NCBI RefSeq assembly: GCF_011046245.1
Contig: NZ_CP049241.1
Span: 682,001 to 746,000 of the forward strand
DNA from: Allorhizobium pseudoryzae
GTDB taxonomy: Bacteria; Pseudomonadota; Alphaproteobacteria; Rhizobiales; Rhizobiaceae
Reading direction: 5' to 3'
DNA length: 64,000 nucleotides
The notes under the pieces are model-generated. The model saw only the letters and a list, made by a program, of their open reading frames with translations. It searched no databases and was not told the DNA's origin. Below are positions 18,066 through 26,812 of this stretch, piece after piece; positions within the stretch are counted from its first letter, which is position 1, and the number at the start of each line of letters is the position of its first letter. A program made the translations under genes and the position numbers.

Positions 18066-19262
18066 TCAGGCCGACTTCTTCAACTGTTCACTCTGAAGCT
18101 TTTCCGCAGCGCGTTCGATACGGGCAATGCCTTCGCGGGCCTCTTCCGCCGTCACGACCAGCGGCGGCAGCAGACGAATGACATTGTCACCGGCCGGAAC
18201 GCCGAGGATATGTTCGTCGCGCATTGCGGTCACAAGCTCGCCGGCCGGAACGCGCGCCTTGATGCCGAGCATCAGGCCTTCGCCACGGATCTCCTCGATC
18301 ACGCCGGGGAAGCGATCCTTGAGTGCCGCAAGGCCCTGACGGAAGACGAGTGCCACGTCGTTGACATTCTGCAGGAAGCCATCGGCCAGGATGACATCGA
18401 GCACGGCATTGCCGACGGCCATGGCGAGCGGATTGCCACCATAGGTGGTGCCGTGCACGCCGGGCTTCATGCCGGAGGCGGCTTCCGCCGTCGCAAGGCA
18501 GGCGCCGAACGGGAAACCACCGCCGATCCCCTTGGCCACCGCCATGATATCCGGGGTGACACCCGACCATTCATGCGCGAAGAACTTGCCGGTCCGACCG
18601 ACGCCCGTCTGCACCTCATCGAACATCAGCAACAGGCCGTGTTCATCGCACAGGTTGCGCAGTTCGCGCAGGAATTCCTTGGTCACGACCCGGATGCCGC
18701 CCTCGCCCTGGATCGGCTCGATCAGCAGGGCTGCGGTGTGTTCCGTGATCGCCGCCTTCAGCGCATCCAGATCCCCAAAGGGCACCTGGTCAAAACCCGG
18801 CGCCTTGGGGCCGAAGCCTTCCAGGTACTTTTCCTGACCGCCGGCTGCGATCGTCGCGATGGTCCGGCCGTGGAAGGCGCCTTCAAAGGTGATGATGTGG
18901 AATTTTTCCGGATAGCCCTTGGAATAATGGTAGCGCCGCGCCGTCTTGATGGCGCATTCCAGCGCTTCGGCACCCGAATTGGTGAAGAACACCTTGTCGG
19001 CGAAGGTGGCATCCGCCAGCCGGCGGGCCAGCCGCTCCTGGTCCGGGATCTCGTAAAGGTTCGACAGGTGCCAGACCTTGTCCGCCTGATCCTTCAGGGC
19101 CGCGACAAGATGCGGGTTGGAATGACCACACGAGGTCACGGCCACGCCTGCGCCGAAATCGAGATATCGCTCGCCCGTTTCCGTCACGAGCCAGACACCC
19201 TCGCCGCGCACGAAACGCAGTGGTGCCCTTGCAAACGTGTCGAAAAGCGCAGCTTCAGCCAT
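18066..19262 (-). CDS. argD: Acetylornithine aminotransferase
   Basis: Class III PLP aminotransferase of 398 residues; it converts N-acetylglutamate semialdehyde to N-acetylornithine and may also serve succinyldiaminopimelate. Motifs: [54 protein letters not shown] (PLP-ring Asp) and the Schiff-base Lys in [20 protein letters not shown] stands before the ATG at 19262. First gene of argD-argF-hslO, with a strong promoter and a 5' hairpin upstream. Confidence 0.95.
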   Translation of the reverse strand: MAEAALFDTFARAPLRFVRGEGVWLVTETGERYLDFGAGVAVTSCGHSNPHLVAALKDQADKVWHLSNLYEIPDQERLARRLADATFADKVFFTNSGAEALECAIKTARRYHYSKGYPEKFHIITFEGAFHGRTIATIAAGGQEKYLEGFGPKAPGFDQVPFGDLDALKAAITEHTAALLIEPIQGEGGIRVVTKEFLRELRNLCDEHGLLLMFDEVQTGVGRTGKFFAHEWSGVTPDIMAVAKGIGGGFPFGACLATAEAASGMKPGVHGTTYGGNPLAMAVGNAVLDVILADGFLQNVNDVALVFRQGLAALKDRFPGVIEEIRGEGLMLGIKARVPAGELVTAMRDEHILGVPAGDNVIRLLPPLVVTAEEAREGIARIERAAEKLQSEQLKKSA

Positions 19263-19320
19263 GGCGATGCACTCCTTCAGGCATACTGTCCAGAACAGGC
19301 AGCCGGGGCCGCCAGAAATC

Positions 19321-19345
19321 AAAAATGCCGCCTCAAAGGGCGGCA
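19321..19345 (-). promoter_or_regulatory. Terminator-like hairpin at the 5' end of the argD mRNA
   Basis: On the minus strand TGCCGCC (19345-19339) pairs with GGCGGCA (19332-19326) around a CTTTGA loop, followed by five T (19325-19321). The stem begins about where transcription from the upstream promoter should start. It could be an attenuator or a 5' stabilising hairpin. No leader peptide is visible before it. Confidence 0.55.
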
Positions 19346-19350
19346 GGCGC

Positions 19351-19379
19351 ACTATCCGCATTTCATCCCGCGCTGTCAA
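19351..19379 (-). promoter_or_regulatory. Promoter of argD-argF-hslO
   Basis: On the minus strand a perfect TTGACA (19379-19374), 17-base spacer and GATAGT (19356-19351). Predicted start of transcription is near 19344. Confidence 0.7.
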
Positions 19380-19389
19380 CAAAAGCGTG

Positions 19390-19530
19390 GATTCCGCGTC
19401 GATTCACGCCGCGGAAGCCCGCTTGGCGCCCCTTGCGGCAGCTGTGACAAAAATGACTCTATGCGGCAGCAAGTTGGGGAAAACCCGGAAATCGATTCGC
19501 GACGATTCCGGCGACTCTTGTCAGCGAGTC
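19390..19530. promoter_or_regulatory. Cluster of seven GANTC (CcrM methylation) sites between argD and gcrA
   Basis: GANTC occurs at 19390, 19401, 19455, 19494, 19504, 19513 and 19526; an eighth is at 19640. About one per 256 bases is expected by chance. GANTC is methylated by CcrM in alphaproteobacteria, and GcrA acts at promoters with methylated GANTC, so this is a probable cell-cycle control region. It is most of the 417-base gap between the two genes. Confidence 0.65.
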
Positions 19531-19544
19531 CGCCGCCCATTAGG

Positions 19545-19559
19545 TTAAAGATCAATTAC
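19545..19559. promoter_or_regulatory. Candidate CtrA-binding site before gcrA
   Basis: TTAA, seven bases, then TTAC: one mismatch from the CtrA consensus TTAA-N7-TTAA. It lies about 120 bases before the gcrA ATG. In Caulobacter CtrA represses gcrA. Confidence 0.5.
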
Positions 19560-19679
19560 TAGACTGCATGCGGCGGAACTAGTCACCAAAAGTATAGATG
19601 TAGTATGCGCGGCGAATTACGTTCGCCGTAACGGTGAGAGATTCTGTCTTGCTGGGTGTGCTCAAGGCGGAGAGACAGC

Positions 19680-20243
19680 ATGAATTGGGATGACGAACGC
19701 GTCGAACGACTGAAAAGGTTGTGGGCGGAAGGACTGAGCGCGAGCCAGATTGCCGCGCAACTGGGCGGCGTGAGCCGCAACGCGGTCATCGGCAAGGTGC
19801 ACCGGCTGTGCCTTCCGGGACGTGTGAAGGCAGGCGGAAACGCCCAGCAGAACCGGACGCAGAAGCGCACCACCCCTGCACCGCGCCCCACCACCTACAA
19901 TGCCCGCCCGACGGCGGCGACGGCCCCTGGCGCGGCCACGCGCACGGTGACCCGCTCTGTCGGCGCCACGATGGTGAAGGAAGAGATCGAACTCACCATT
20001 CTCGAAACGCAGGAACCGGTCACCACGACGAACGTCATCGTTCCGATGGCACGCCGCCTGGCGCTGACGGAACTGACGGAGCGCACCTGCAAGTGGCCGG
20101 TCGGCGACCCGCTGAAGGACGATTTCCACTTCTGCGGCGCAGAATCCGGCGAAAGCTCGCCCTACTGCAAATACCACGCCCGCCTGGCCTACCAGCCGGT
20201 GAACGAGCGCCGCCGCGCCGCCAATGCGGTCGCCCGCGGCTGA
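19680..20243 (+). CDS. gcrA: GcrA cell-cycle regulator
   Basis: Protein of 187 residues. The N-terminus WDDERVERLKRLWAEGLSASQIAAQLGGVSRNAVIGKVHRL is the typical GcrA DNA-binding helix-turn-helix. A Thr/Ala/Pro-rich linker follows (about 60-105), then the sigma-70-binding C-terminal region with RTCKWPVGDP, FCGA and PYCKYHARLAYQP. GcrA recruits sigma-70 holoenzyme to promoters bearing methylated GANTC and drives S-phase genes. The ATG at 19680 starts the conserved core. The unusually GANTC-rich upstream region suggests autoregulation. Confidence 0.95.
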   Translation: MNWDDERVERLKRLWAEGLSASQIAAQLGGVSRNAVIGKVHRLCLPGRVKAGGNAQQNRTQKRTTPAPRPTTYNARPTAATAPGAATRTVTRSVGATMVKEEIELTILETQEPVTTTNVIVPMARRLALTELTERTCKWPVGDPLKDDFHFCGAESGESSPYCKYHARLAYQPVNERRRAANAVARG

Positions 20244-20264
20244 TCATTCCAGCGCATCTCGAAG

Positions 20265-20291
20265 AAAGCGGGTACGAGGCCCGCTTTTTTT
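20265..20291 (+). terminator. Rho-independent terminator of gcrA
   Basis: AAAGCGGG and CCCGCTTT flank a TACGAGG loop and are followed by a run of seven T in total (20285-20291). Confidence 0.85.
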
Positions 20292-20317
20292 GTGCCCGGA
20301 TTTTGGAGGGAGCCAAC

Positions 20318-20342
20318 AAAAAACCCGGCACGAGGCCGGGTT
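20318..20342 (-). terminator. Rho-independent terminator of phoB and the pst transcript
   Basis: On the minus strand AACCCGGC and GCCGGGTT form an 8-bp stem with a short ACGAG-type loop, followed by T-rich sequence (forward AAAAA at 20318-20323). It lies 27 bases beyond the phoB stop. Confidence 0.8.
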
Positions 20343-20368
20343 CGATGGTGGAGATCAGGCGCGAGGGT

Positions 20369-21052
20369 TCACGCTTCCATGGAATAACCGGCACCGCGGA
20401 CGGTGCGGATGACATCCTGCATGTTGGAAAAGTTCAGCGCCTTGCGCAGCCGTCCGACATGCACATCGACGGTGCGTTCGTCCACGTAGATGTCGTGGCC
20501 CCAGACACCATCGAGCAGTTGCGAGCGGGAAAAGACGCGACCGGGCGAGGCCATCAGGAATTCCAGCAGCCGGAATTCGGTCGGCCCCAGACGCACCTCG
20601 CGGCTCTTGCGGTGGACGCGATGCGTTTCGCGATCGAGTTCGATATCGCCGCAGCGCAGAACCGAGGAGAGCACCTCCGGCCGGGCCCTTCGCAACATCG
20701 CTTTCACCCGCGCCATCAGTTCCGGCGTCGAGAAGGGTTTGACGACATAATCGTCGGCACCGGTTGCCAGACCGCGCACGCGTTCGCTCTCCTCACCACG
20801 CGCCGTCAGCATGATGATCGGCAGGCGCTCGGTTTCCGGGCGCATCCGCAGGCGGCGGCAAAGCTCGATGCCGGATACGCCGGGCAACATCCAGTCGAGG
20901 ATCAGGAGATCCGGCAGCCGCTCCTGCAGGCGGATTTCCGCCTCGTCACCGCGCAGGATGGTTTCCACCTCATACCCCTCGGCCTCGAGGTTATAGCGAA
21001 GAAGCACGCTCAGCGCTTCTTCATCCTCAACAACCGCAATTTTCGGCAGCAT
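20369..21052 (-). CDS. phoB: Phosphate-regulon response regulator PhoB
   Basis: OmpR-type regulator of 227 residues. Receiver: acidic EDE in IAVVEDEEALS, phospho-acceptor Asp in LLILDWMLPG, Thr in IIMLTARGEE and Lys in DYVVKPFS. The winged-helix output has RLGPTEFRLLEFLMASPGRVFSRSQLLDGVWG and DERTVDVHVGRLRKAL. Phosphorylated by PhoR, it binds Pho boxes. It is the last gene of the phoR-pst-phoU-phoB block, 38 bases after phoU. Confidence 0.97.
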   Translation of the reverse strand: MLPKIAVVEDEEALSVLLRYNLEAEGYEVETILRGDEAEIRLQERLPDLLILDWMLPGVSGIELCRRLRMRPETERLPIIMLTARGEESERVRGLATGADDYVVKPFSTPELMARVKAMLRRARPEVLSSVLRCGDIELDRETHRVHRKSREVRLGPTEFRLLEFLMASPGRVFSRSQLLDGVWGHDIYVDERTVDVHVGRLRKALNFSNMQDVIRTVRGAGYSMEA

Positions 21053-21090
21053 GGTTCATGCACTCCTGAAAGCAGGCGCCGGTAGCGCCC

Positions 21091-21804
21091 TTACTCTGCC
21101 ACTGCGCCCAGCGTGTTCGACGTGTCGTCCTTCGGGCGTTCGCCTTCGGGGGCAGCGCCAGTTGCGATGTAATAGATCGTCTCGGCAATATTGGTGGCAT
21201 GGTCGCCGATGCGCTCGATGTTCTTGGCGCAGAAGAGGAGATGGGTGCAGGTGGTGATGTTGCGCGGATCTTCCATCATGTAGGTGAGGAGTTCGCGGAA
21301 CAGCGAGGTGTACATCGCGTCGATCTCTTCATCGCGCAGGCGGATGGCTTCCGCCTTCTGCACCGAGCGGTTGGAGAAGACGTCGAGCACTTCCTTGAGC
21401 TGGACGAGGGCCAGATCGGAGAGATGTTCCAAACCGCGTGCGAGCTTGCGCGGCACGCCGGTGCCCTGAACGGCGATCACGCGCTTGGCAGTGTTCTTGC
21501 CGAGGTCGCCGACGCGTTCCAGGTCGGAGGCGATGCGCAGCACGCCGATGATTTCGCGCAGGTCTCCGGCCACCGGCTGGCGGCGGGCGATCGTGATGAT
21601 GGCCTTCTCCTGGATCTCGCGCTCGGCGGTATCGAGGATCACGTCGTCGGAGATGACCTTCTGGGCAAGTGCACCATCGGAATTGACGAGCGCGCGAACG
21701 GCATCGCCGCACATCTGTTCGGCAAGGCCGCCCATTTCGGAGATGCGGCGGTTCAGGTATTTCAGGTCTTCGTCATAGGCCGAGAGAATATGGCTGGGGG
21801 ACAT
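21091..21804 (-). CDS. phoU: Phosphate signalling protein PhoU
   Basis: Protein of 237 residues made of two PhoU three-helix repeats. Metal-binding acidic motifs appear as DLERVGDLGKN in the first repeat and NIERIGDHATNIAE in the second. PhoU links the Pst transporter to PhoR and keeps the Pho regulon off when phosphate is plentiful. It lies between pstB and phoB. Confidence 0.96.
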   Translation of the reverse strand: MSPSHILSAYDEDLKYLNRRISEMGGLAEQMCGDAVRALVNSDGALAQKVISDDVILDTAEREIQEKAIITIARRQPVAGDLREIIGVLRIASDLERVGDLGKNTAKRVIAVQGTGVPRKLARGLEHLSDLALVQLKEVLDVFSNRSVQKAEAIRLRDEEIDAMYTSLFRELLTYMMEDPRNITTCTHLLFCAKNIERIGDHATNIAETIYYIATGAAPEGERPKDDTSNTLGAVAE

Positions 21805-21857
21805 GGTTTGTCATCCTCGGATCAAGGGTTGTCAGCGGAAGGCGGATCGGCGCGGCA

Positions 21858-22676
21858 TCAGCCGAAGCGACCCATGATGTAATCCTGCGTGCGCTGATCA
21901 TCCGGGTTGGTGAACATCTTGTCGGTGTCGTTCTCTTCGACCAGCAGGCCGAGGTGGAACATAGCCGTGCGCTGGGACACACGCGCCGCCTGCTGCATGG
22001 AATGCGTGACGATGACGATGGTGAAGTTGGTGCGCAGTTCGTGGATCAGTTCCTCGACCTTGGCCGTCGCGATCGGATCGAGCGCCGAGCAGGGTTCGTC
22101 CATCAGGATGATTTCCGGCGACACGGCGACCGCCCGGGCGATGCACAGGCGCTGCTGCTGGCCGCCGGAGAGACCCGTGCCGGATTCATGCAGGCGATCC
22201 TTCACTTCGTTCCAGAGACCCGCCTTCTGCAGAGCAGACGAGACGATTTCGTCGAGATCCGACTTCTTGCGGGCGAGGCCGTGGATGCGCGGACCGTAGG
22301 CAACGTTCTCATAGATCGTCTTCGGGAACGGGTTCGGCTTCTGGAACACCATGCCGACCTTGGCGCGCAGCTGCACCGGATCGACCTTCGGATCGTAGAT
22401 GTTCTCGTTGTCGATCAGGATGTTGCCTTCCACACGGCAGCTGTCGATCGTGTCGTTCATGCGGTTGATGCAGCGCAGGAAGGTGGACTTTCCACAGCCG
22501 GACGGCCCAATGAAGGCCGTGACGGAGCGCGGACGGATCTCGATGTTCACGTCCCGGATGGCATGTTTTTCGCCATAAAACACCTGGACGTTGCGCGCGG
22601 AAATCTTCGAGTCGATCATGGCAGCTGCTTTCGTGGTCGTCGTCGTATTCATCGTTGTCGAGATATTATTCATCAT
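21858..22676 (-). CDS. pstB: Phosphate ABC transporter ATPase PstB
   Basis: ATPase of 272 residues with Walker [11 protein letters not shown]-loop [19 protein letters not shown], signature [14 protein letters not shown] and Walker [13 protein letters not shown], all typical PstB. The N-terminus has an unusual Thr-rich extension of about 18 residues ([10 protein letters not shown]); the ATG at 22676 has a good GGGAGAG ribosome site, so I keep it, but Met20 is a possible alternative. It energises high-affinity phosphate uptake with PstC/PstA. Confidence 0.96.
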   Translation of the reverse strand: MMNNISTTMNTTTTTKAAAMIDSKISARNVQVFYGEKHAIRDVNIEIRPRSVTAFIGPSGCGKSTFLRCINRMNDTIDSCRVEGNILIDNENIYDPKVDPVQLRAKVGMVFQKPNPFPKTIYENVAYGPRIHGLARKKSDLDEIVSSALQKAGLWNEVKDRLHESGTGLSGGQQQRLCIARAVAVSPEIILMDEPCSALDPIATAKVEELIHELRTNFTIVIVTHSMQQAARVSQRTAMFHLGLLVEENDTDKMFTNPDDQRTQDYIMGRFG

Positions 22677-22691
22677 TACGAACTCTCCCTA

Positions 22692-24050
22692 CTACCAACG
22701 ACGCTCATAGCGGCGACGCAAGATGATGGCGGACAAATTCATCAGGATCAGGAACACCAACAGGACGATAATCGCACCCGAGGCCCGTTCGATGAAGGCC
22801 GGATCGCCGCGCTGGGTCCAGTTGTAGACCTGGACAGGAAGAGCGGAGGCCGGATCGAAGAAACCTTCCGGCGGACCGGCCGGATAGTCGCGCACGAAGG
22901 CCACCATGCCGATGAGCAGGAGCGGCGCGGTTTCGCCGAGCGCACGGGCCAGGCCGATGATCGTGCCGGTCAGGATGCCGGGCATCGCGAGCGGCAGGAC
23001 GTGATGGAAGATCGCCTGCATCTTGGAGGCCCCGACGCCGAGCGCAGCATCACGGATGGAGGGCGGAACCGACTTGAAGGCGGCACGCGTCGCGATGATG
23101 ATCGTCGGCAGGGTCATCAGCGTCAGAACGAGGCCACCCACCACCGGTGCCGACTGCGGAAGACCGGCAAAGTTGATGAAGGCGGCCAGACCGAGAATAC
23201 CAAAGACGACGGAAGGTACAGCCGCCAGGTTGGCGATGTTGACCTCGATCAGATCGGTCCAGCGATTTTGCGGGGCAAATTCTTCAAGGTAGATCGAGGC
23301 GGCGACACCGAGCGGCAGGGACAGGACCAGCACGATGATCATCATGTAGGCCGAACCGAGGATCGCCACGCCGAGGCCGGCCGCTTCCGGACGTGTATCG
23401 GAGGCATCCGGCGCCGTGAAGAAGGCCCAGTTGAAATGCGTGGTCAGGATGCCGGCGGATTTCAGCCGGTCGGCCAGCATCAGCTGCTGCGGCGAGATGT
23501 TGCGGTCGAGCTGCGCGCTGTCCATCGTCACGCGGCCTTTGTAATAGCCGTCGATGCGGCCGCTCGCGAGCAGATCAAAGCTGACCGTCTTGCCGATCGC
23601 CGAAGGATCGGCCAGCACGTAGCGGCGAAGATCTGCGGCCGCTTCTTTCGAAATCAGCTCGGAAGCCGCCTTGACGGTGATGCCTTCGCCCTGCACGCCC
23701 TTGGCGGCCATGGCATCGGCAAGCGACTTTTCGATCAGCGGCGCGTAGCTGAACGTCGTCAGCTTGGCGATTTCAGCCGGATCACGCTTGCCTGCCTTGT
23801 CCAGGCGAGCCGGATCCAGGAACACGTCCAGCCGAATATAGGTTTGCTGGAAGGACGAAATCCCGTTCGTCAGGATGGAACCCAGCAGGAAGACGAGCGC
23901 CACGATGCCGATCGTCACACCCACCAGACCCAGGATCCGGAAGCGCCGTTCGGAGGCATTGCGACGACGGGTCCGCTCATCGAGGGTCAGCAGGGACTTG
24001 AATTGAGCAGGCGCCTGAGGCGCGCCGGATGAAACAGTCATGTCGGTCAT
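22692..24050 (-). CDS. pstA: Phosphate ABC transporter permease PstA
   Basis: Protein of 452 residues, longer than the E. coli form (296). Residues 1-40 are cytoplasmic, a membrane span lies near 43-65, then a periplasmic region of about 130 residues, and the permease core with the EAA-like loop around RDAALGVGASKMQAIFHHVLPLAMPGILTGTIIGLARALGE. The long extra periplasmic region is common in alphaproteobacterial PstA. It overlaps pstC by four bases (ATGA), so it is coupled. Confidence 0.94.
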   Translation of the reverse strand: MTDMTVSSGAPQAPAQFKSLLTLDERTRRRNASERRFRILGLVGVTIGIVALVFLLGSILTNGISSFQQTYIRLDVFLDPARLDKAGKRDPAEIAKLTTFSYAPLIEKSLADAMAAKGVQGEGITVKAASELISKEAAADLRRYVLADPSAIGKTVSFDLLASGRIDGYYKGRVTMDSAQLDRNISPQQLMLADRLKSAGILTTHFNWAFFTAPDASDTRPEAAGLGVAILGSAYMMIIVLVLSLPLGVAASIYLEEFAPQNRWTDLIEVNIANLAAVPSVVFGILGLAAFINFAGLPQSAPVVGGLVLTLMTLPTIIIATRAAFKSVPPSIRDAALGVGASKMQAIFHHVLPLAMPGILTGTIIGLARALGETAPLLLIGMVAFVRDYPAGPPEGFFDPASALPVQVYNWTQRGDPAFIERASGAIIVLLVFLILMNLSAIILRRRYERRW

Positions 24051-25507
24051 TCGTACTGCTCCCGATATTTGCGTACGATGTAAAGGGCCAGCACGTTGAG
24101 GGCGAGGGTAAAGGTAAAGAGCGTCAGGCCAAGCGCGAAGGCGACGAGCGTTTCGGGGCTGGCAAACTCCGTATCACCCGTCAGCTGGCTGACGATCTTG
24201 ACGGTCACGGTCGTCATGGCCTCGAAGGGGTTGAGGTCCAGCTTAGCTGCCGCACCGGCGCCCAGCACGACGATCATCGTCTCGCCGATGGCACGGCTTG
24301 CCGCCAGAAGGATGGCGCCGACGATGCCCGGCAGTGCCGCCGGCATCACGACCTTCTTGATGGTTTCCGACTGCGTGGCGCCCAGGCCGTAGGAACCATC
24401 GCGCAGGGCCTGCGGTACGGCATTGATGATGTCATCAGACAGGGACGAAACGAAGGGGATGATCATGATGCCCATGACCAGGCCCGCCGTCAGCACCGAG
24501 GAAGAGGACGAGCCGAGCCCGAGTGGCTGGGCGAAATAATCGCGCAGGAAAGGACCAATGGTGACCAGCGCAAAGAGACCGTAGACGATCGTCGGAATGC
24601 CCGCGAGCATCTCGATGGCCGGCTTGGCGAAGCTACGCAGCGACTTGCTGGCATATTCCGACAGGTAGATCGCAATCATCAGCCCGATCGGCACGGCGAC
24701 CAGGAGCGCGATGAAGGAAACGTAGAAGGTGCCCCAGAGAAGCGGCAGGATACCGAGGTCGGAACCGCCGCGGAATTGCGGGTTCCAGACCGTCGAGAAG
24801 AAGAAATCCCGCGCCGGGTAGATCTTGAAGAAGGAGATCGTTTCGAAGACCAGGGACAGCACGATGCCCACGGTCGTCAGGATCGCAACCAGCGACGAGG
24901 CGATCAGCAGCCACTTGATGAAGGTTTCGCTGACATTGCGAGCGCGCATGCGCGGTTCGATGCTGCGATAGGCAAGGCCCGCCAGAACGACGGCAAGTGC
25001 GATGACGACACCGGCCTTCAGCAGATTGCCGGTCTCCGTCATGGAGCGGTAGGTACGGGCCGCCTCGAAAACGGCAACCGGCACATCACCGACAAGCGGA
25101 ATACCGACCTCCGCCAGACGCACGCGGATTTCGGTGGGATTGGCGGCAAGACGGTCGATTTCGGCTTCACCGGCACCACCGCGTGCCAGAACGGCATCAA
25201 GACCGCCGGCGATACGGCGCACGTCGGACATGACGAGACTGCGCGCACCACCTTCCGGAATGGCACTGTCCGGGATCATGTCGCTGACGCTGCGCTCAAT
25301 GATCACCGGCTGGATGAGGAGCCAGAGCACCAGAGCGGCAAAGGCCGGAACGGCGGCAAAGAGGCCGACCATCTGGCCGTAATAGCTGGGAAGAGAATGC
25401 AATTTGATGCCGCTCTCTTGAGAGACGGCCATAGCTCGCTGCCTGCCGAAGACATAACCCAGTGCCGCGAGCACCAGGACAACGAGAATAATGACGCCAA
25501 CGCTCAT
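24047..25507 (-). CDS. pstC: Phosphate ABC transporter permease PstC
   Basis: Protein of 486 residues, again long: N-terminal membrane spans, an extra region of roughly 150 residues, then the permease core with IEMLAGIPTIVYGLFA and the EAA-like loop DGSYGLGATQSETIKKVVMPAALPGIVGAILLAASRAIGE. The ATG at 25507 is preceded by GGGGG-rich ribosome sequence and is preferred to the upstream 25537. It follows pstS across a strong hairpin. Confidence 0.94.
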   Translation of the reverse strand: MSVGVIILVVLVLAALGYVFGRQRAMAVSQESGIKLHSLPSYYGQMVGLFAAVPAFAALVLWLLIQPVIIERSVSDMIPDSAIPEGGARSLVMSDVRRIAGGLDAVLARGGAGEAEIDRLAANPTEIRVRLAEVGIPLVGDVPVAVFEAARTYRSMTETGNLLKAGVVIALAVVLAGLAYRSIEPRMRARNVSETFIKWLLIASSLVAILTTVGIVLSLVFETISFFKIYPARDFFFSTVWNPQFRGGSDLGILPLLWGTFYVSFIALLVAVPIGLMIAIYLSEYASKSLRSFAKPAIEMLAGIPTIVYGLFALVTIGPFLRDYFAQPLGLGSSSSSVLTAGLVMGIMIIPFVSSLSDDIINAVPQALRDGSYGLGATQSETIKKVVMPAALPGIVGAILLAASRAIGETMIVVLGAGAAAKLDLNPFEAMTTVTVKIVSQLTGDTEFASPETLVAFALGLTLFTFTLALNVLALYIVRKYREQYE

Positions 25508-25526
25508 GTTGCCCCTACCCCCTTCA

Positions 25527-25567
25527 AAAATTTTCAAAACATTGACGGCGCGGAACCCGCGCCGTCA
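25527..25567 (-). terminator. Intercistronic hairpin/attenuator between pstS and pstC
   Basis: An 11-bp perfect stem (25543-25553 with 25557-25567, three-base loop) is followed on the minus strand by TGTTTTGAAAATTTTTG. It resembles a leaky terminator or 3' stabiliser, giving more pstS than downstream mRNA. Confidence 0.65.
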
Positions 25568-25581
25568 GAGGAGAGACAGAC

Positions 25582-26622
25582 TTAGTTGAGCGGGCCCATC
25601 GGCGTGCGGGCCTTGACGGCTTCCTGGGTCTTCTTCAGTTCCGGATCGGACACCAGACCATAGGCAGCGAGCGGACCGTTCGGGCCGGCCATTTCGTCCG
25701 ACACGAAGAACTCAACATATTCCTGCATGCCCGGGATCACGTCGAGGTGCGCGTTCTTCACGTAGAAGTACAGCGGACGGGAAACCGGGTACTTGCCAGC
25801 GGCAATCGTTTCGACAGACGGTGTCACGCCAGCCATCGTTGCGACCTGCAGCTTGTCGGTGTTGTTCTGGTAGAAGGACAGACCGAAAACGCCGATGCCG
25901 TTCTTGTTGGCAGCGATGCGGGCCAGGGTTTCCGGATAGTCGCCGTCGATGTCAACGGAAACGCCGTCGGTGCGGATGGCGCCGCAAGCCTTGGTGGCAG
26001 CAGCCTTGTCGTTGTTGTTGGCAGCCAGCTGGGCTTCGTAGGTGCCGTTTTCCTTGCAGCCGTCGATGATGACCTTTTCATCGAACACTTCGCGGGTGCC
26101 GTGCTTGGTGCCCGGGATGAAGGCGAGGATCGGCTGATCCGGCAGGTCAGCGCGAACGTCCTTCCAGGTTTTGTTCGGGTTTTCCACGAGCTTGCCGTCC
26201 TTCAGGACCTTGGCAGCGATGGCATTGTGCCAATCGGCCTGGGTGAAGGCGAACTTCGGGCCGTTGATGTCAGACGCGAACACGATGCCATCGTAACCGA
26301 TGCGCACTTCCTGGATGTCCTTCACGCCGTTCTTGGCGCAGGTCTCGATGTCAGACTTGCTGATGCGCGACGAGGAATTGGCAATATCGATCGTGTTTTC
26401 GCCCACGCCTTCGCAGAGCTTCTTGCGGCCGGCGCCCGAACCACCGCCTTCAACGACCGGGGTCGGATGCTGGAAGTTTTCGCCGAAGGCTTCAGCGACG
26501 ATCGATGCGTAGGGCAGAACCGTGGAAGAGCCGGCAATCTGGATCTGGTCGCGTGCAACGGCAACGCCGGTGAAGGCGACGGACGCCACCAGGGCAGCCG
26601 CGGAAAGTTTCACGATATTCAT
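25582..26622 (-). CDS. pstS: Periplasmic phosphate-binding protein PstS
   Basis: Protein of 346 residues. A signal peptide (LSAAALVASVAFTGVAVA) precedes the mature start RDQIQIAGSSTVLPYA. The phosphate-site pieces SSTV, GGGSGAGRKK and the RISKSDIE region are typical of PstS. It captures phosphate for PstCAB. The ATG at 26622 begins the signal peptide. Expression is probably driven by the Pho box about 100 bases upstream. Confidence 0.96.
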   Translation of the reverse strand: MNIVKLSAAALVASVAFTGVAVARDQIQIAGSSTVLPYASIVAEAFGENFQHPTPVVEGGGSGAGRKKLCEGVGENTIDIANSSSRISKSDIETCAKNGVKDIQEVRIGYDGIVFASDINGPKFAFTQADWHNAIAAKVLKDGKLVENPNKTWKDVRADLPDQPILAFIPGTKHGTREVFDEKVIIDGCKENGTYEAQLAANNNDKAAATKACGAIRTDGVSVDIDGDYPETLARIAANKNGIGVFGLSFYQNNTDKLQVATMAGVTPSVETIAAGKYPVSRPLYFYVKNAHLDVIPGMQEYVEFFVSDEMAGPNGPLAAYGLVSDPELKKTQEAVKARTPMGPLN

Positions 26623-26722
26623 TGTAGTCTCCCGATAGGGGTTGTGTGAATTCTGCTGCACCAGCTCTCGCTCTCGCCAGTGCTCGGCCCGTTTGTCTTA
26701 GCCGCCGTTGCCCCACGCTTTT

Positions 26723-26751
26723 ATGTCAGTTTGATGAAACAATTGTGACAG
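26723..26751 (-). promoter_or_regulatory. Pho box (three 7-bp half sites) upstream of pstS
   Basis: On the minus strand CTGTCAC, AATT, GTTTCAT, CAAA, CTGACAT: three half sites spaced at 11-base intervals, the PhoB pattern CTGTCAT-N4. It lies in the 190-base phoR/pstS gap. Confidence 0.8.
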
Positions 26752-26812
26752 GCCATGTGCCTGTAATTTCAGCGCAATTCAAGCCATGTACAAACTGGGA
26801 CATGCCAGAATG

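Noticed and set aside
21954..24032. Long open frame (692 codons) opposite pstB/pstA
   Set aside because: Shadow of the real pst genes in high-GC sequence; no recognisable domain, and the composition is rich in Arg, Asp, Gln and His as expected for an antisense frame.
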